This document shows, piece after piece, positions 63,103-64,000 of a stretch of 64,000 bases of DNA. A model generated the notes under the pieces. It was not told where the DNA came from, did not search any database, and saw only the letters and a list, made by a program, of their open reading frames with translations. The stretch spans positions 1,537,516 through 1,601,515 of the forward strand of contig NW_006920410.1 of assembly GCF_000344685.1 (NCBI RefSeq), written 5' to 3'. The first letter of the stretch is position 1. Every line of letters starts with the position of its first letter. The position numbers were made by a program, and so were the translations under genes. The stretch is from Gloeophyllum trabeum ATCC 11539. Its lineage: Eukaryota > Basidiomycota > Agaricomycetes > Gloeophyllales > Gloeophyllaceae.

Positions 63103-64000
63103 ATGGAGGGGCCCCAGAAACGCAAGGTACGAGGGCCCGCCGTTGTTCGTCGAGTCCTGGCTTATGTGCTTGTGGCCAGATAATGGGCAAGGTCGAGTAT
63201 CCCCGACCCACGTCCCGCAATGCTAATGTATCGCGCCCCGCGTCCCCAAGCAAGTTTCTCGCACAACCGACGCCGGCACCGGGGCCGTCGAATATGCTGC
63301 GACCAAAGGCAAAGGTGAACAGCACCGCGTCCATCCGACCCCGCAAGATGTCCACGGCCGTGTCAACTACCAGCGTCGCGAGTGCCATGAGCAGAGTCAA
63401 CTCTGGCCACCCGCCGAGGGCTGCTTCACCTTTCAAGCCGCCTGGCGGAACAAATGGCGCGACGTCGGCCCCTACGCGACCCCAGGCCCGCATCACTGTC
63501 CGACCGCCGTCCAAGTCCGTCGCAGCCTCGCCCGATGCCTCCCCTGACTCCCGCCGTTCTCCGGCAGTGCGCTCGGAGGTCGGTGCGCCAGTCATGCGGC
63601 GGCGGCACGGGAGTCTCTCTATCCATCACTCGCCGACGGCGTCCAGCTTGGGCGTTCCAAGTTCCGCGTCCCCGTCCTCACCGATATCGGACACTCAGCC
63701 ACTAGTAGCCGACTCCCTCGACGCGCTCCTCGTAAGCAACGTCCGTATCAAGTCCAAGGTCTCGAATACCCTCAAGGCAAGTCTCCAAGCCAATACCCAG
63801 CCCTCCTCCCCGTCTCTCTCCGCTTCCCCGCCGTACGCTACCACCCGCCCGTTCCGCCCGCGCTCGCGGCCCCCGTCGATATCCAGCATATGCCTCGACT
63901 CCCCGACGCAAGCGCCGCCGAAGCCCCAAGGCGCCGTCAACATATACCCGATCACGACGTGCATACCCGCCGCGAACCCGCACCGCTACGCGCCGCCGCG
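63103..64000 (+). CDS. Ser/Pro/Arg-rich protein, partial (runs off the right edge)
   Basis: Exon 1 (63103-63126, MEGPQKRK) joins in frame to a long exon from 63180 that is still open at base 64000, giving at least 281 aa. The protein is low-complexity: repeated SPSK, SPS, RPP and TS motifs, many SP/TP sites for proline-directed kinases and basic patches, with one more ordered stretch (DSLDALLVSNVRIKSKVSNTLKA). The region is very GC-rich. I do not recognise the family. Such architecture is common in fungal cytoskeletal or cell-cycle regulators, but that is only a guess. Confidence 0.6.

Overview
This window is nuclear DNA of a filamentous basidiomycete, most likely an Agaricomycete. The genes are intron-dense (about 140 introns could be placed), the introns are short (mostly 43-65 nt, GT-AG with a few GC-AG), intergenic spaces are small, and the gene content is eukaryotic housekeeping: mitochondrial processing peptidase, SSU processome, BRCA2/Brh2, riboflavin synthase and UDP-GlcNAc pyrophosphorylase. 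There is no operon, phage, CRISPR array or bacterial signal. Exon coordinates in the entries were derived by hand from open frames, splice consensus, phase consistency and family motifs; no transcript data were available.

Layout. 1-4516 is gene-poor: a roughly 0.9 kb DNA element with long terminal inverted repeats, then about 3.5 kb in which I recognise no gene. 4517-11450 holds an HxxxDG acyltransferase and two tandem paralogues of an O-fucosyltransferase-like type II membrane protein. 12055-15588 has a ketopantoate-reductase family gene diverging from a D-xylose-reductase-type aldo-keto reductase. 15800-22699 carries a PB1/LIR/UBA-like protein resembling p62/NBR1 autophagy receptors, an F-box protein and a homeodomain protein. 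22956-30734 (minus strand) has UTP17/WDR75, a SAM methyltransferase and an AIFM2/FSP1-like oxidoreductase. 31020-44849 (plus strand) has a GNL1-type circularly permuted GTPase, a 26-exon ABCC transporter, an Msc7-like membrane aldehyde dehydrogenase and a secreted RNase T2. 44850-46242 contains a tRNA-derived/inverted-repeat insertion at the 5' end of an ACT-domain gene, and a clean tRNA-Cys(GCA). 46516-56577 has MPP-alpha, BRCA2/Brh2 with an array of FxxA motifs, a taxilin coiled-coil protein with an internal SUMO-like domain, and UAP1. 58438-64000 has an exo-beta-1,3-glucanase (GH5), a single-pass membrane protein, a small membrane protein sharing a promoter with riboflavin synthase, and a Ser/Pro-rich gene cut by the window edge.

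The genes do not form one pathway cluster. Functional pairings are loose: cell wall and chitin precursors (UAP1, exo-glucanase, fucosyltransferase-like), genome maintenance and SUMO-type signalling (BRCA2 diverging from taxilin-SUMO), and detoxification (ABCC, ALDH, AKR). The observations I consider freshest are the p62-like architecture, the taxilin-SUMO-like fusion, the multi-copy FxxA array in Brh2, the high share of GC-AG introns, the stopless 3n introns, the 5-nt microexon in the ALDH gene and the inverted-repeat insertion at the ACT-domain gene.
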